This document shows positions 32,901-43,708 of a DNA stretch of 64,000 nucleotides, in pieces. Made by a program: the position numbers and the translations under genes. Origin of the DNA: Apricaphanius iberus (taxonomy: Eukaryota; Chordata; Actinopteri; Cyprinodontiformes; Aphaniidae); contig JAPXFQ010001393.1 of the NCBI GenBank assembly GCA_028564705.1, positions 558,001-622,000 on the forward strand, written 5' to 3'. Position 1 is the first letter of the stretch; every line of letters begins with the position of its first letter. A model generated the notes under the pieces. It had not been told where the DNA came from and ran no database searches. It saw nothing but the letters and a program-made list of their open reading frames with translations.

Positions 32901-34440
32901 GATGTTGAAGATGGCTTAGGATAGCCAACCTAGACTACCCGGTCTTCAAAGAGATCTGTTTTGTTTTTAATTAATGTGTCCAAGATGAAATTTCAGCTCA
33001 TAACATTCAAAACATAGTACAAGTACTAGTTTGTACCAGTATACTCCCACCATTCCCTCAGCCATGGGTTTGTTTTACATGTTCATGGCCTTATGGATGA
33101 AGTCACAAATTTGTTGCACATTATCATTTAATTTTGCGGGAATCTTTACAGTGATAATAATTTGTGGCTTAGCTCTGTCTTAGATGTTTGAAAATTACCT
33201 TATTTAATTCAATTCAACTTTATCGATCCCATAGGGAAATTAAGTGTTTTTGTAGCTCATACTAATTCATTCTTCAAGGAGTTATGATAGATCATGATAG
33301 CTGTGAGGGTAATGCCATTGGATTTACCAGTAGCAGCAGACATGGTAGAACATCACCAAAATGACGGGGTTTGACAGCGGCTCAGCACTGCTGCTCAACC
33401 CACCAAAGTGCTGTTAGTAGTTTCACTACAGGACAGATTCAGAGTAGAGGAGGTATCAGAATGAGCCAGGACATGATATGATTGTATACACAGATAAATG
33501 TTAACCCAGATTTATTGATGGCTAGGTTGATCTATACTATATTGGCGGGTTTAAACTCTGAGGGAGTTTGTCTTACATTAAAAATGACATTTAGTGCATC
33601 AAAGAATCTAAAATTGATTGTATTTAAAGATAATACAATGTTTTACTGCTCTGCTAAAAAATGAAAACACCTGGCAATATTCTACAAAAAATTAACATAT
33701 TTAATAATTATTAAATAATCATAATGCAAAGAACAGAAGACATTGTAAAAGTCTAAATATTAATCCAATAGTACCATACATGCACTAAATGTAACCTGTA
33801 ATAATTAAATTAATTGCAGTGATGCAATGCATCAAATATAAATTACTTTGATAAGTAGTTTTATCATTTACGGGAACTTAATGCAGCACTGGCGATGAAC
33901 AAAGTAAAACAAAAATATCCCTCCGAACTGCAATTAAAATGTGTTGAAATTAAAGAAACCAAATGTGGATTCAAAAGATATTCAAAGGTTAGGAGATAAA
34001 TATTTTTGAAATGATGTAATTCTGTGCGGAATAACTGTGAGAAGCAATAAAGCAAAACTTGTTTAAAAGTTATTTGGACGAAAATATATAGTCCAGTAAC
34101 TCACTCACCTAGATAGTTTGATGATCCTTTTGATTTTTTTTCATTATATATTTTCAGTTCTAAATTTCTGTTTGTGTTCCTAAGAGGTAGGCTATGTGAA
34201 ACGCATTCATGTTGTACCGTACTAATGTAGGTGTAAGAAACATAAAATTATGCCAACACTTCTCAGTCTTACCATTTTCAAAATTCTAGTTTCTGATTTC
34301 TACTTTTTAAAATATTTTCTCTCAGCGTATGTTTTTAATCTAGCACTGATACATGTATTCGCTAATTAGAGGAAGGAGCCGTTCCCTGGCTAAATCTCAT
34401 ATTATGGAAGTAAAAGGTGTAGCTGCGGTGAAAGCCGAAT
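29991..34440. other. Gene-free stretch upstream of the dlx4 relic
   Basis: No gene recognised. 31745-31812 is the end of a CATC-type repeat. 33200-33480 is a LINE 3' tail on the minus strand (AATTTCCCTATGGGATCGATAAAG). 32283-32540 has a minus-strand 85-codon frame followed at once by AATAAA. 30560-30830 is a low-repeat block including AAACCGGTC. The rest is AT-rich and unassigned. Confidence 0.45.
32283..32540 (-). other. Unrecognised minus-strand frame with adjacent AATAAA
   Basis: The frame ends ...HLISPNSCYE and the stop codon overlaps an AATAAA; a second AATAAA lies 10 bases later. That is the arrangement of a gene's last exon, or of a processed pseudogene's end. Upstream minus-strand DNA (32803-32537) is open in another frame. 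I recognise no domain, and a chance frame is the simplest alternative. Confidence 0.2.
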
Positions 34441-34448
34441 GCTGCAGA

Positions 34449-34459
34449 CCAATCAGAGG
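34449..34459 (+). promoter_or_regulatory. CCAAT box upstream of the dlx4 relic
   Basis: ACCAATCAGAGG matches the NF-Y consensus (RRCCAATCAG) and lies about 335 bases before the dlx4 start codon. No clear TATA box was found between them. Confidence 0.4.
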
Positions 34460-35633
34460 GGCTCTCTGATGGAAGGCTGTGATGTTTGAGGCTCTGGACA
34501 CAGGGTCCGTTTTAAGAGCCATGTCAGCTCCTCTTCTGATCCAAACCTTTCGCTTTTGATCACATACTACCTCAAAAACACCTGCCAAAAAAAATGCCTG
34601 GTGTGACTTGCTCCTGTTTGGACGATTACCTTAAAAACAACAGTCCATTTGATTCTGTAACAGCTGAATAAAAAAATTAACTTGGAATTCCTGATGTTTT
34701 CTTTTACGTTTTTTTTTTTTTTTTTTTACTTTTACTAATGAATTCGTCCTCAAAGCGGCGTTATGTGGACTTGCGCCTTAGCTAAATGATGTCTATAGGT
34801 CTTATGCTCGACAGTGTGAACGGCACTGGTCACTCAAAATTGGCCTTTCTGGAGTTCGGCAATGAACAGCCAGCGCACCAGCAGCGTTTCCCAGGACTCT
34901 CACAGACTTACCCAGTGCATGGTCTGCAGCCTAAGGGGCATTCTAGGAAAGAAGGTCCCTTTCCTGGCAACTATATGCTCTCACTGGAATACCGCTATCC
35001 GCGAACGGTGAACGCTTACTCGTCATTCACTTACATTGTCTATCAGCACAGCAGCGGCAGTGTGACCCACAGTAGAATAGAAAGGACAGGTATGTGAGAA
35101 AACTTCTTTAAATATATATATATATGTGGTCAAATGTTTTTTTATTCTGGCATTTTAAAAGGGCTGCATAGTCACATGTGACCGTTGCAGCCTGCAGTAA
35201 AACTTTGATTTTGTTTTATTCCTGTTGTCTCAATCTCTTAGATCCCTACAAATCCGCGATGACTGAGAGCAGGGACGTCTGTCTGGTGAACCGCAAGGGG
35301 AAAAAGGTGCGGAAACCTCGTATTATCTACTCGAGCCTGCAGCTGCAGGCTCTGCACCAGGGCTTCCAGCAAGACCCAGTATCTAGCTCTGCCCGATCGC
35401 GCTGACCTGGCTGCCAAACTTGGGCTCACGCAGACTCAGGCGGGTCTTCCGCGCTTCTGCAAAGCCACTAGTTTACGTTCACATCTTGATAGGACACAGT
35501 TTTTTTAATTAACTTAATTTTCAGCAGGAAATATCTGCTGTTATCTGATCGTGCATATATGTGGCGACTTATCTGCATTTGCTTGGTATGCAGAGAAGTG
35601 TCATCTCTGCATAAATGAATGAACATACTTACA

Positions 35634-35663
35634 ATACATACATACATACATACATACATACAT
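35634..35663. repeat. (CATA)n microsatellite in dlx4 intron 2
   Basis: Seven or so tetranucleotide copies, about 200 bases after the GC donor. Confidence 0.95.
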
Positions 35664-35742
35664 CATCTGAGGCAGCAGGTGCATGTGTACATGGATCATC
35701 TTCAGGTGTTTGGGGGCTTATATTAGGATTGAAACATTCAAC

Positions 35743-35743
<1 letters not shown>

Positions 35744-35814
<71 letters not shown>

Positions 35815-35816
35815 AA
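35744..35816. repeat. (GAAA)n microsatellite in dlx4 intron 2
   Basis: About 18 pure copies of GAAA. The charged Lys/Glu/Arg frame it opens is an artefact. Confidence 0.97.
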
Positions 35817-36426
35817 TTATCTATTTTTTCTGAACGCCTCCTCAAGTGTATATTATATATTTGCCTGTTATAACTCTGACATAATTTGCATCCAATGTTT
35901 TCAAACTTCGCCAGCACCTTGGGCTTGTTGTTATTTGTTATTTCTGTTATTTATTAAATCTTTTAATTCTGTCTTAGCTGTTACACTCATGCACCATTGG
36001 GTAAAAAAAAAACAACATTAGGGGACCGCATTATGGTTGGAGTATTATTTAGTATTAAGCTTGTTTAACTCAAAAAGTCGGGATTTACAAATCAGAAGCT
36101 AGAGATCTGAAATATCATATTGAGGGATGATTTGGGCTTTCCCATTACATTAAAAATTGACTTTTCATCCTTATTTTGCTCTTTTTTAGGTGAAAATATG
36201 GTTTCAAAATAATCGCTCCAAGTATAAGAAGATCATGAAGCATGGTGGAGGCTCAGAGGGAGAGCACCCCCATAGTTCCAGCTCCATCTCCCCTTGCTCT
36301 CCTGCCTTACCACAGCTCTGGGAAGTCTCCATGGCGACCAAATGAGCCCCGATGCACCCAAATAATTACATGAACAGTGTGGGCCAGTGGTATCCAAATC
36401 ACCACCGCAGGATTCAGGATTTATAA

Positions 36427-37374
36427 GTCTCTAAGTTTTATGCTCTTATAAATTCTTCAAAGTTTTCAAGCTTGAATTATTCCATATTAATTTACTGATA
36501 TATTCATCCAGAGTCATTGAATGACGACTGTATTATCCCTTTCTGCTGACACTCTCAGATACATATTTCAAATCAGAAACAATTGATTGCATATTTAATT
36601 TTTACTAATTCTTATTTTCTTAATCCAACATTTTGAAAATCTTTCTTCATTTTAAAGTGAAACAACATAGACCAGTAGTTTTGATTTGTTTTTTGTATTT
36701 ACTTAGTTGTGATTCATTCCAACTCGCCCTATGATTGTGGAGGAGATTTCCTCTTAAATAACAGAAGTAATAAGAGGGATTGGACAAAAAAAATCTTCTT
36801 TGTCACCACTTTGGAATTTGATTTATTTAGCCAATAATATTGATTCAACGATTTGCAAACACTTAATTTGGGGAAGATTTAAGCATATTTCTAAATTAGC
36901 AAAATTATGGCTAATTCTGCTCATCTGATTTGACCTTCATAGTTAGTCTTTCCTTCATAGTCCTTTCAGAGAACTTAGCTATTATGTTGAAGGAGAAAAC
37001 AAAATTTCTAAGTGTACTCTTGCTGCTTTTCCTAAATAGAACACTAATAACCTTGCCTGAGGAGCGGACCCGCATCCAGGAGCTCTTCAGCCATCTGTGG
37101 TGTTCCTGTGAAGAATAAAGTGCATACCAGAACCGCAGAGTTTTTGATTCCCCTTCAAGACGATTTTTTTTCCCTCTTTTAACTACCAATTTTGAAACAT
37201 ACTAATGTCTCCTTCTTTGTACACCCTTTAGAGGAGGTAATCCTCACTTCTTACCGTTACCTGTCCTTGTTAATAAACATGCAAAAAACAAAAAAATGCT
37301 TGCAATGAATAGACTGATCTTCTTAAATTTCTATCCAATACTTATATCTAATAATTATAGGCAATTTCACATCT
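36427..37374. other. dlx4 3' flank, nothing recognised
   Basis: AT-rich. It may contain the former dlx4 3' untranslated region; no gene. Confidence 0.5.
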
Positions 37375-37770
37375 CTAGATTAGAACAATGGCTCTGTGCG
37401 GTTGGAAAGACAAAAGTGGAAGCTTTCAATGGAGAGGGACCAATTATTATGAGCAATAATGAAAAGGCCTTCCAGTGTAATAGACAAGCTAAGAGGAGCA
37501 AATGGAAGGCTGACATGACAGCTTGAGGGCTCCCGATAAAGGCAGCTTTGACTGTATCAATGATGTGATTGCTCATGGTTATCAAAAATGGGTTGTCTGA
37601 TGGCTTTTAATTTCAGGATAGCAATGAGACCTTGTTATTAAATATCTGTTGCGGTCATTGGATGAATGGGAAAGCAGGTCTCTGGGGTGATTATTGTTAT
37701 TAACTTAAAGGATCTGACACATAGGGTAAATTATAAGCAACTTCAATGTGGAAGAGAAACAAATGTGTGG
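37375..37770. promoter_or_regulatory. Candidate dlx3-dlx4 intergenic enhancer
   Basis: A non-repetitive, moderately complex block with several homeodomain-type cores: CAATTATTATGAGCAATAATG, GCTTTTAATTTC, CTTGTTATTAAAT, GATTATTGTTATTAACTT. It also has a TGACTGTATCAATGATGTGATTGC stretch. Vertebrate Dlx3/Dlx4 pairs are known to hold conserved enhancers between the convergent genes, so position and motif content fit. Conservation itself is not visible here. Confidence 0.35.
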
Positions 37771-38620
37771 TTTCATAAAATAAGCCTTAACTTACTGGTT
37801 TATGGGTATGCTGCAAAAACACACTTTAGTAAACATGGCCAATAAGCAAGCAATTATTCAGAAATTAAATTACGTATGCTGTGCCTTCTCTTCTTGTCCA
37901 GCCTGGACTTGCCCTGCTTTAGCTTAAAAATTAGGTCAGCCAAGGTTCATGACTCAATAGCTTTCCATGATGCCACCCCCCTCCATTTCACCCAGGTTTA
38001 CAGCAAAATGACCAGCTTGAGTGATCCTAATCCAGATGAGGACTAGCCTGGCCCAGGACAGCTGCTGGGAGTCTTTCCTTTGGTGCATTTAGGGGCCCAA
38101 CTGCTACCTCAACCCGTACAGATGCACTTAAGAGACAAGCACAATGTGCACTTCTTAGAGTGGTCATAGGGGCATGGCCTTATTTGAAGTGTAAACACTA
38201 CATGTTCATTAACATTTATTTTTTAATAGATGTTAATGATGTTGATGCCTTTAATCAAGCCAGAAAAATATGTATATAAAATATGTAATGTTAAACTTGA
38301 CTATGAAACCCTGACAATATTTCAACTCATAGGTCAATAGGCATCTTTATGTAGAGACGTTTTCTCATTCTGCCTTACCTCTTTACTCACTTGTAAGTTT
38401 TAGTTTTCAACCACATTTGCCCATCACAGTGTGACTAAATGTCTTTTCACCTTTAAATTTTCAGCCACCTTTTTTTTATTTTGATAAAAGGAATCATTGT
38501 TTTTCTATGACAATTTTATCATTGTCAAACTCAAGTTTAACTGTTCGCTAGCCACACTTCCATACCCTCCACTGCTGTCCCTCTTGAAATGTTCAGAGAT
38601 TACATATATGGGCATGCCTG
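37771..38620. other. Intergenic, possible further regulatory DNA
   Basis: 37920-38130 is another low-repeat, balanced-composition block (CCAGCTTGAGTGATCC, CAGCTGCTGGGAG). Nothing coding is seen. Confidence 0.35.
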
Positions 38621-39126
38621 ACAGCCCCCAGCCAACTGGGTAATGAACTCATTTTTGTCCTCGGCAAAAATGTCTCCCTAACGGTACAGGGTCACTGTAC
38701 AGGTGGCCCACACACACTGGGGGAGTCACTAGGGTAGATCAAATGTACTCTGTGATGCAATTTCATAAATATCAAAAGCCAATAGTAATCATGCTGCTTT
38801 TGTCAAATCAGCACTTGGTACATTTACATGCTGACTGATGACATAGACAACTGGTGTGAGTAGAGTACTATAAAAGAAGAAGGGGACATTAGGGAAATGG
38901 GATTAGAAGCTCTGAAACATTAAGATGTTTGAAGCTGAATCTGCAAATAAATGTGCTCGGAGTGTGGTGCAGTCAAAAGGGAGGAAACCCATGCTAACAA
39001 ATGTGGCATAACGAAGGTTAGAAATTTTCTTTCTAACAAAACAGAGTGACCTGAGAAGTTAAATTCATATTAATGTACTTTCATATTTTATTCAAGGTTT
39101 GAATGTTGTAATTGAATATTATAATC
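38621..39126. repeat. Duplicated intergenic segment, copy A
   Basis: About 506 bp that recurs at 41562-42067 in the same orientation. By eye the copies differ at about 20 positions, including two single-base insertions. Copy A sits in continuous unique-looking DNA and is probably the source. It holds CCAATAGTAATCATGC and CATATTAATGTAC homeodomain-type words and has no reading frame. Confidence 0.92.
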
Positions 39127-39984
39127 AGGTTTGTCACAATTTAATCTGCTGAGTAAACCTCATTAAATAACTTTTATGAAGGTGTTAAAACCTTCAATGG
39201 TTTAACTTCACTGCCAAGAATGAACTGATATTAAAATTAATTTGATAAAGTTTTATAATTTAATCCCTTGGCATTATTAACAATAATAACAGTAATAAAT
39301 GGTGTTAACTATCAAACCAGGCCACTTTAGGGTAAGTGTTGGCTCAGAATTTACATTAGGATGTTATGTGCCATATTTTTAGGTTCCTAAACAACTCTGT
39401 TGACTAAAGTCAAGTGGGGGAAAAAATAACCGCAAGTCCAGTGGTTTAATTTTTATCGTCAAATAAAACATAAAACACAGCATTGTCCATCCATAGATGT
39501 TTATATGACAGTTAATTCCAACCAAGTAATTTGATTGAACAAGAGACATTCCATGGGAGCTGATATTAGGGTACAACAGCAGTGGGAATTTTACAGACAG
39601 TACTATCACTCTGCTGTACAGGCTTTCTAATGTTTGTGTTTGATATATTTTTGGTAGGAATTGTTTGTGTTGCCTGGCAACAGCCCTGTCTCCCATTCAC
39701 TTGGAACTATTTGTATTGGCATAGCTAAATAAATGATAAAATAAAAAAACACATAACAAATCTGTTATCGCTTATTATTGTTAGCCCTCCTCAACTCCAT
39801 CTCCCTCACACCATACATTGCTAATAGACTTAAGAATTAGGGAAAAAAAGTATCCTTTTTCAGACTCAACTGACCCTAACACACCTTCTACTTTTCTTTT
39901 CTACTACTCTCCAGATATATTTTTCCTAATGTTAAAGCAATTGTTAACCCAGTTTTCTCTCAGTGTTTTTCTCCCCACAGAAGC
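39127..39984. other. Intergenic, nothing recognised
   Basis: AT-rich. The frames on the minus strand are unlike known proteins. Confidence 0.5.
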
Positions 39985-40445
39985 TCTACCCGGTCTGGTA
40001 CCCTGCTCAGCTATAATGACCCCTGCTGGATGGGGAGCGTTGGTCCAGTTGATGCTCAAAGTCACCGAGCATCCTCCATGCTGTCTCTTCTCTGTCTTCT
40101 CAGACCCCCAGACGGTCGTGGCGGATGACCGCTTGTACTGAGCCAGGGTTCTGCCAGAGGTTTCTTCCTGTTAAAGGGTAGTTTTTCCTCTCCACTGTCG
40201 CTACATGCTTGCTCAGTATGAGGGTTTGCTGAGGAATTGCTGTGGTTGGAGTCTGCATGATCCGGGCACAACCTCACCCCGATGACTCAACGCAGTCTGC
40301 TGGGATTCCTTAAATAGAAAAATTTACTGATTGGAATGTTTGCATTATTGTATTCAGTTGACTATTGTTGTAAAATGCCTTGTGATGACATTTGTTGTGA
40401 ACTGGCGCTATATAAATAAAAGTAAATTGAATTGAAGTGAATTGA
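39985..40445 (+). repeat. Dispersed teleost repeat (GGCGCTATATAAATAAA family)
   Basis: Contains GAGGTTTCTTCCTGTTAAAG, TTTTTCCTCTCCACTGTCGC and the end TGGCGCTATATAAATAAAAG followed by ATTGAATTGAA repeats. This order is common in teleosts. Related pieces on the minus strand are at 29630-29990 and 56270-56470. Confidence 0.8.
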
Positions 40446-40754
40446 ATTAAATTTTAAAAAATGTGCTTGTAGAACTGTTTTAAAAAAGCAATATCCCTTT
40501 CGAGGTCATGATGTGTGGAATATCAACACTGGTGTGATTGCCTGCGGCCTCATGCCTATTACTGAATCATGCCAGTGCTGAAATTCGGTATAACAGCACT
40601 CCCTCTAGTGTGATATTGCTAAATAAAAACGGCTTAAATATCAAGTTGAATAAATATGTCAGTTTGCAAATGTGGTTGAAAACTAAAAGCTGAAAAGTTA
40701 TTTAATGTCTCCTGATGTATATATGTAGTAAGCTTCAACTGAATTTTTTTGAGT

Positions 40755-41345
40755 CAGTACTTAAAGGGAACGTTTGTTGTTTTTCAACCTGGACCCCATA
40801 GTTTGGAGCCACTTGGAGTCCTTCGGGAGAAGGTTATATCCAGTTGCGATCAGCGTATATCCAAATAAAGGGAGTGGTGGGGGCAGGAGAAACATGCCTG
40901 TCAAAGGGCATTATCTGCCCCAAAACTCTTTTATTTAACCAACGTTTTGTTAGTAATCGTTCGCTCTACTCCCCTCAGAGTTCAGAATGTCTCGGAAGTG
41001 CTCCTTTGTTTTATTCCAGGGGTGATTAGAGGCTTAAAATACAACAACACTAACGTGGAATTCCAATTAGGTCACCGCTATGCCCCATCCCAGTTGTAGT
41101 CTGAGCAGGGCTTTCACTACACTACACTACACTAGAGTGGTTGGCTAGACAGCACTTGCTACTCGGAAACACGGAAATGCAAACCATGTTAATATCTGTA
41201 TTAACATGGTTTGCATTTCAGTGTTTCCAAATTGCAGAATGACCAATTAGACGTTCAGATTCCACAGCCTCCCTTTCCGCAACCTATGCAGACTACAACT
41301 GCAAATGCCGGCGGCTGCAATGTCAGTGAAATCCCTGGTTAGTGT
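40755..41345. repeat. Probable DNA-transposon-derived repeat containing a large palindrome
   Basis: Opens with AAAGGGAACGTTTGTTG...CAACCTGGACCCC, a start I associate with a dispersed fish element, and runs to the CATC run before the Rex3 fragment. It contains a small ACACT tandem at 41117-41136 and the palindrome at 41163-41230. No transposase. Confidence 0.4.
41163..41230. repeat. 32-bp-arm palindrome (20-bp perfect core)
   Basis: Arms 41175-41194 and 41199-41218 are exact reverse complements around TCTG. Extending outwards to 41163 and 41230 adds 12 pairs with two mismatches. The arms contain ATGCAAA (octamer-like) words. Confidence 0.9.
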
Positions 41346-41348
41346 AAG

Positions 41349-41565
41349 TTGGAATCATCCATCCATCCATCCATCCATCTTCTTCCGCTCATCTGGGGTC
41401 GGGTCGCGGGGGCTGTAGCTAAGGTAGGGAGACCCAGACTTTCCTCTCCCTGGCCACTTGGGCCAGCTCACACTGCTTCACACTCGGCTGTGCACTTTTC
41501 CAGCGAAAACTGTAGATCATGTTCCGATGAAGCCAACAGGACCACGTCATGGGTGAAAAGCAGCC
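41349..41565 (-). mobile_element. Rex3 LINE fragment, 3' end with internal deletion
   Basis: On the minus strand it reads [17 protein letters not shown], then jumps to the ELAQVAR-like C-terminus and the TGAGCGGAAGAAGATGGATGG tail. So the RT active-site region is fused to the 3' end by deletion. It ends at 41565, where copy B of the duplicated intergenic segment begins. Confidence 0.85.
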
Positions 41566-42067
41566 CCAAGCTAACTGAGTAATGAAATCATTTTTGTCCT
41601 CGGCACAAATGTCTCCCCTAACGGTACAGGGTCACTGTACAGGTGGCCCACACACACTGGGGGAGTCACTAGGGTAGATCAAATGTACTCTGTGATGCGA
41701 TTTCATTAATATCAAAAGCCAATAGTAATCATGCTGCTTTTGTCAAATCAGCACTTGGTACATTTACATGCTGACTGATGACATAGACAACTGGTGTGAG
41801 TAGAGTACTTTAAAAGAAGAAGGGGACATTAGGGAAATGGGATTAGGAGCTCTGAAACATTAAGATGTTTGAAGCTGAATCTGCAAATAAATGTGCTCGG
41901 AGTGTGGTGCAGTCAAAAGGGAGGAAAACCATGCTAACAAATGTGGCATAACGAAGGTTAGAAATTTTCTTCCTAACAAAACAGAACAATCTGAGAAGTT
42001 ATATTCATATTAATGTACTTTCATATTTTATTCAAGGTTTTGAACGTTGTAAGTGAATTTTATAGTC
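41562..42067. repeat. Duplicated intergenic segment, copy B
   Basis: About 96% identical to 38621-39126, same orientation, 2941 bp further on. Its left end joins Rex3 sequence at AAAAGCAG and its right end joins Rex3 sequence at TCACTCTCTCTTCACC, so it fills a gap between two Rex3 fragments. Confidence 0.92.
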
Positions 42068-42545
42068 ACTCTCTCTTCACCACGACAGACCGGTACACTG
42101 CCCGCATAACTGCAGATGCCCTACCAATTCGTCTATCGATCCTCCACTCCATTTTTCCTTCATTCGTGAACAAGACCCCCAGATACGTAAACTCCTCCAC
42201 ATGATGAAGGACCCCATCCCCGACCCAAAGAAGGCACCCTACCCTTTTCGGGCTCAAGACCATGGTCTCGGATTTGGAGGTGCTTATCCTTATCCCAGCC
42301 ACTTCACACTTGGCTGCAAACCACTGCGAAAGATCACGTTCCGATGAAACCAACAGGACCACATCATCTGCGAAAAGCAGAGACCCGATCCTGAGGCCAC
42401 CAAAACAGATCCCCTCAAGACCTTGGCTGCGTCTAGAAATGCAGTCCATAAATGTTATGAACAGGATCGGTGACAAAGGGCAACCTTGGCGGAGTCCAGC
42501 TCTCACTGGAAACAAATCCGACTTACTGCCCGCAATGCTTATGCT
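42068..42545 (-). mobile_element. Rex3 LINE fragment (RT active-site region)
   Basis: On the minus strand 42515-42068 encodes [61 protein letters not shown] and RSVVVKRE. It aligns with about 12310-12765 of the near-intact Rex3. One codon-scale deletion follows SSERDL. Both ends are truncated. Its FADD region overlaps the one in the 41349-41565 fragment, so the two pieces cannot be halves of one simple interrupted copy. Confidence 0.88.
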
Positions 42546-43209
42546 TTAAAATAACTTTGAACGACCACAACACGGACAAAAATCGATCAATTGAAGAAAG
42601 TCTGAGCACCAGACAGCTCTGCAGACCTCACCAGTGACAACAGGACATGACGCAGTGACAACAGGAAGTGTTGAAAAACGGATTACCAAACCAGCAAAGC
42701 AGTATTTGTATTTGTTGAGGGGGAAGTATTTGTATTTGAATTAAATTCCAAATAGGTGAAAAATTACACTTTCTAATGTATATTATATTTAATTATCCAT
42801 TATAAAAATTATATTATTATATATTGGTTGATGTTTTTCAATAATTCCAGCAATAAACATGTAACAGGAACATCATCGAAAAGAAATCACCAGGGGCAGA
42901 ACCTGGCTGTGATGATGATTTGGTGCTTGTGGAGGGTTTTGCAGAACATGGTTGTGATGATAAATTGGTGCTGGTGGGAACATTGGTGCTTGTGAGGGGG
43001 TTGGCAGACAGTACAGGAGAGGATGTTTTAAGTGCATGTAATTATGCATAACAGATGTTGACAGATGTTTGATGTCTCTGCCTATCCTGATTTGACTTTT
43101 GCACATTTATATCACTTTGGTTTTATCTGCAACAAAATTATTCCACACAGAACCTGAGCAAGTTTTTTTGGCAGGTAGATGACCTCATGGCTCAACAGCA
43201 GGCACACTC
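42546..43209. other. Intergenic with imperfect GTGATGATG/TTGGTGCTGG repeats
   Basis: 42905-43015 repeats GGTGCTTGTGGAGGG/GGTTGTGATGATAA-type words imperfectly. No gene. Confidence 0.45.
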
Positions 43210-43212
43210 TTA

Positions 43213-43708
43213 GGGTGTTTTCACATGGTACGGGAGTCCGTACTTGGATACCGTATTTGGTCACAATCCACTTCTTTCGTACCATGTGAACACAGACTGG
43301 ACAGTGCCAGGATACGGCCAGAGAGACCTGCCTTGGAGGTAGTATCCGAATCCAGGTACGAGCGGCCACGGATCATGTGAACACAACCCGTACTCTGGCC
43401 GTACTCAAGACAATAGTGCCCCTGGGCAAGGCACTTAACCCCACAAATTCTACATCGTCCTACCAAGCCATGTTGGCTATCGGTGTGTGAATGGGTGAAT
43501 GTGGCTTCAATTTAAAGCGCTTTGAGTGGTCAGTATGACTAGAAAAGCGCTATATAAGTTCAGTCCATTTACCATTTGTTTGTTGGAGAACTACAGACTT
43601 ATTTGTAAACCGCCACCTGCTGTTTAGTTGTAGTAAAACACTGGATTCCAGTACAATTTGCATTTTCTCTGGCCGTATTCTGGCACAGCCACACATGTGA
43701 AAACGGCC
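43213..43708. mobile_element. PIF/Harbinger-type MITE with a nested dispersed repeat
   Basis: Inverted ends GGGTGTTTTCACATG and (reverse complement of the right end) GGCCGTTTTCACATG, flanked on both sides by TTA, the usual PIF/Harbinger target duplication. Internally 43406-43590 carries GGGCAAGGCACTTAACCCC...AAGCGCTTTGAGTGGTC...AAAAGCGCTATATAAGT, a separate dispersed fish repeat, so the MITE is interrupted. No transposase. Confidence 0.6.

Larger units (their letters stand above)
34786..36426 (+). pseudogene. dlx4: dlx4 homeobox pseudogene (distal-less family)
   Basis: Dlx proteins are homeodomain transcription factors of branchial arch, ear, skin and tooth development. Exon 1 (34786-35089) is open and reads Dlx4-like (KLAFLEFGNEQPAHQQRFPG, YPVHGLQ) with a good GT donor. 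Exon 2 (35242-35439) begins after CTTAG, keeps the Dlx phase (G|AT) and encodes [20 protein letters not shown]. Then one extra base at about 35373 shifts the frame and a stop follows at 35403. Skipping that base restores Dlx4 text to the exon end. The donor is GC (CAG|GCGGGT). Exon 3 (from 36190, after TTTTTTAG) reads [20 protein letters not shown] and hits TGA at 36343-36345, 27 codons before TAA at 36424, with residual Dlx4 words (YMNSVG) between. Homeodomain changes are T6I, R19G, E30D and K52N. R5, W48, F49, N51 and R53 remain in the text. Confidence 0.9.

Noticed and set aside
35615..36021. Lys/Glu-rich frames inside dlx4 intron 2
   Set aside because: Created by the (GAAA)n tract; lies between a recognised donor and acceptor.
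34786..36426. dlx4 as a functional gene using a GC-AG intron
   Set aside because: The one-base insertion in the homeobox and the TGA in exon 3 remain even if the GC donor works.
41349..42545. One Rex3 copy simply interrupted by the 506-bp segment
   Set aside because: Both fragments contain the FADD region, so they overlap and cannot be two halves of a single insertion without a further rearrangement.
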